Positions 6,976-7,771 of a stretch of 7,771 nt of DNA are shown piece after piece (position 1 is the stretch's first letter; each line of letters begins with the position of its first letter). The DNA lies in contig JADLCW010000019.1 in assembly GCA_020847015.1 (NCBI GenBank), positions 1-7,771 on the forward strand. The letters run 5' to 3'. This DNA is from Thermomicrobiales bacterium (GTDB lineage: Bacteria; Chloroflexota; Chloroflexia; Thermomicrobiales; UBA6265). The translations under genes were made by a program, and so were the position numbers. The notes beneath the pieces were generated by a model that saw only the letters and a list, made by a program, of their open reading frames with translations, ran no database searches and was not told the DNA's origin.

Positions 6976-6978
6976 CAG
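6966..6978. repeat. 13-base palindrome over the -10 element
   Basis: CTGATA-C-TATCAG is a perfect inverted repeat with one central base. It contains the -10 hexamer and shares its first base with the GTTC arm of the LexA-like box. It could be a second operator, or a by-product of -10-like sequence. Confidence 0.4.
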
Positions 6979-7000
6979 GCGGCGAACCGCGACGCCCGGA

Positions 7001-7012
7001 AAGGAGCCCCCG
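7001..7012 (+). promoter_or_regulatory. Ribosome binding site of the small gene
   Basis: AAGGAG (7001-7006) stands 6 bases before the ATG at 7013. It fixes the start of the 86-residue protein and rules against the longer in-frame ORF, which has no such site. Confidence 0.8.
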
Positions 7013-7273
7013 ATGTTGCTTGGTTGGTACGATCCCGATCGCAAGCGCAACATTCGTCTGAAGCTGGATACCGCCATCGAGCGCTACGTCGAGAAATTTG
7101 GCGCCAGCCCTGAGGTCGTGCTCACCAACCCGGTCGACGCCGTCGAATTGCGCACCCCGACCCGGCGCCATCCCGGTGAGATTCCCCTCGCCATTCATGA
7201 AGCAACGTTCGTCCCGCGCTGGACCTTCTACATCGGCGACGAGACGGACATCGAGCCGGTGATCGCGGCTTGA
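7013..7273 (+). CDS. Small uncharacterised protein, 86 aa, possibly SOS-regulated
   Basis: I do not recognise a named family. The protein begins MLLGWYDPDRKRN, continues with a charged, probably helical stretch (about residues 14-31, LRL-to-EKFG), then PEVVLTNPVDAVEL (33-46). It ends with a probably beta-rich half containing IPLAIHEATFVPRWTFYIGDETD (57-79). It has no signal peptide, membrane segment or cysteine, so it should be a soluble cytoplasmic protein. Initiation at 7013 is supported by AAGGAG and by a promoter starting near 6982. The promoter holds a LexA-type palindrome, so induction on DNA damage is a reasonable hypothesis. The gene is divergent from mraZ and convergent with trxA, so it is a single-gene unit. 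The good promoter, ribosome binding site and typical codon use make it a real gene despite its size. From memory its shape resembles other small proteins of unknown function in Chloroflexota, but I cannot verify that here. Confidence 0.85.
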   Translation: MLLGWYDPDRKRNIRLKLDTAIERYVEKFGASPEVVLTNPVDAVELRTPTRRHPGEIPLAIHEATFVPRWTFYIGDETDIEPVIAA

Positions 7274-7355
7274 GCGCGGCCCCCTCCCGGTAGCACGCTG
7301 GCCATGCGGCTGCCGCGCAGGGCCCTGACGCACTTCGACGTCGGGAAATGCGAAC

Positions 7356-7380
7356 GGGCGCGGAGCCAAGCCCCGCGCCC
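7356..7380. terminator. GC-rich hairpin between convergent genes
   Basis: GGGCGCGG (7356-7363) pairs perfectly with CCGCGCCC (7373-7380) across a 9-base loop. It lies in the 136-base gap between the small plus-strand gene and trxA, about 30 bases after the trxA stop and 80 after the small gene's stop. There is no real T-tract on either strand (only GTTCGCATTT on the minus side), so it is an imperfect intrinsic terminator. Its place between convergent genes suggests two-way termination. Confidence 0.5.
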
Positions 7381-7409
7381 ACCGCCGGTTCGATCGGAGT
7401 CGGTTTCGA

Positions 7410-7748
7410 TCAGTCGCCGCTAACGACGCCGACGTGCTCGTCGAGCAGTTGGTTGACCGCGCGCGGCGGCACACCGCCTTGCAGCCGGCCGACCACCTCG
7501 CCGCCCTTGAACAGGATCACCGTCGGCAGCAGCATTACCCGCTGGGCGATGGCCTGCTCCTGATTCTCGTCGATGTTGAGCTTGACGATCTTGATGTCGG
7601 TGCGCTCGGCGGCGACCGTCTCCAGCAAGGCGCCCATCGTCTTGCACGGTCCGCACCACGGCGCCCAGAAATCGACCAGCACCGGTTTGTCGGCCTGCAG
7701 CACTTCCTGCTCGAACGCGTCGTCGCTGATATCCGGAATCATGCCCAT
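7410..7748 (-). CDS. trxA: Thioredoxin TrxA
   Basis: Thioredoxin is a small cytoplasmic disulfide reductase that receives electrons from thioredoxin reductase and reduces protein disulfides. The 112-residue length is typical. The product has KPVLVDFWAPWCGPCK (21-36) with the WCGPC active site (31-35), the IVKLNIDEN strand (54-62) and the cis-proline P75 in LLPTVILFKGGEVVGRLQGG (73-92). The residues before the cis-proline are LL, where SI or GI is common. There is no signal peptide, so it is the cytoplasmic form. The ATG at 7748 has GGGAG 6 bases upstream and is preferred to the ATG two codons later. The promoter is beyond the window, which shows only 23 bases upstream. The gene points away from the dcw operon's regulatory region and is separated from it by the small gene, so there is no evident functional link. 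Confidence 0.97.
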   Translation of the reverse strand: MGMIPDISDDAFEQEVLQADKPVLVDFWAPWCGPCKTMGALLETVAAERTDIKIVKLNIDENQEQAIAQRVMLLPTVILFKGGEVVGRLQGGVPPRAVNQLLDEHVGVVSGD

Positions 7749-7771
7749 GCGGCGCTCCCGTTCCCTGCTGA

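Noticed and set aside
6821..6978. A replication origin, suggested by DnaA boxes and nearby AT-richer DNA
   Set aside because: There are only two perfect boxes, no dnaA or dnaN nearby, and no clear AT-rich unwinding repeats. A regulatory role is more economical.
6947..7012. N-terminal extension of the small plus-strand protein to a start at 6947 (108 aa)
   Set aside because: The extension would begin in the -35 element, carry the LexA-like box inside the coding region and lack a ribosome binding site, whereas 7013 has AAGGAG at proper spacing.

Overview
The window is GC-rich bacterial DNA. Most of it is one minus-strand dcw (division and cell wall) cluster, transcribed from about 6900 down to base 1: mraZ, rsmH, murF, mraY, murD and a murC that runs off the left edge. 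The genes are almost contiguous. The rsmH stop touches the murF start, murF and mraY share ATGA, mraY and murD are 8 bases apart, and murD and murC share GTGA. This implies one transcript with coupled translation. The products give a regulator (MraZ), a 16S rRNA methyltransferase (RsmH), three Mur ligases of muramyl-peptide assembly (MurC, MurD, MurF) and the lipid I synthase (MraY). ftsL, ftsI and murE are missing between rsmH and murF, and ftsW and murG are missing between murD and murC.

The base composition, the motif styles and the shortened cluster fit a high-GC Chloroflexota lineage such as Thermomicrobia/Sphaerobacter. This is a best guess from memory and not a demonstrated placement.

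Right of mraZ is a regulatory region of about 246 bases (6767-7012) between two divergent genes. The mraZ side has a sigma70-like promoter followed by a run of decamers with exact 10-base spacing that start with GTG. This is the expected form of an MraZ operator. Two perfect 9-base DnaA-box consensus sequences overlap the run. The other side has a good promoter (TTGATA-17-TACTAT) with a GAAC-N4-GTTC palindrome between -35 and -10. That is the Gram-positive type LexA (SOS) box. It drives a small plus-strand gene (7013-7273, 86 aa) that I do not recognise.

The small gene converges on trxA (thioredoxin, minus strand, 7410-7748), with a GC-rich hairpin between them. Upstream of trxA only 23 bases are visible.

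The coding content is ordinary housekeeping. The most unusual part is the mraZ/small-gene intergenic region, where apparent MraZ, DnaA and LexA sites lie within about 150 bases. I saw no tRNA, rRNA, CRISPR array or insertion sequence.
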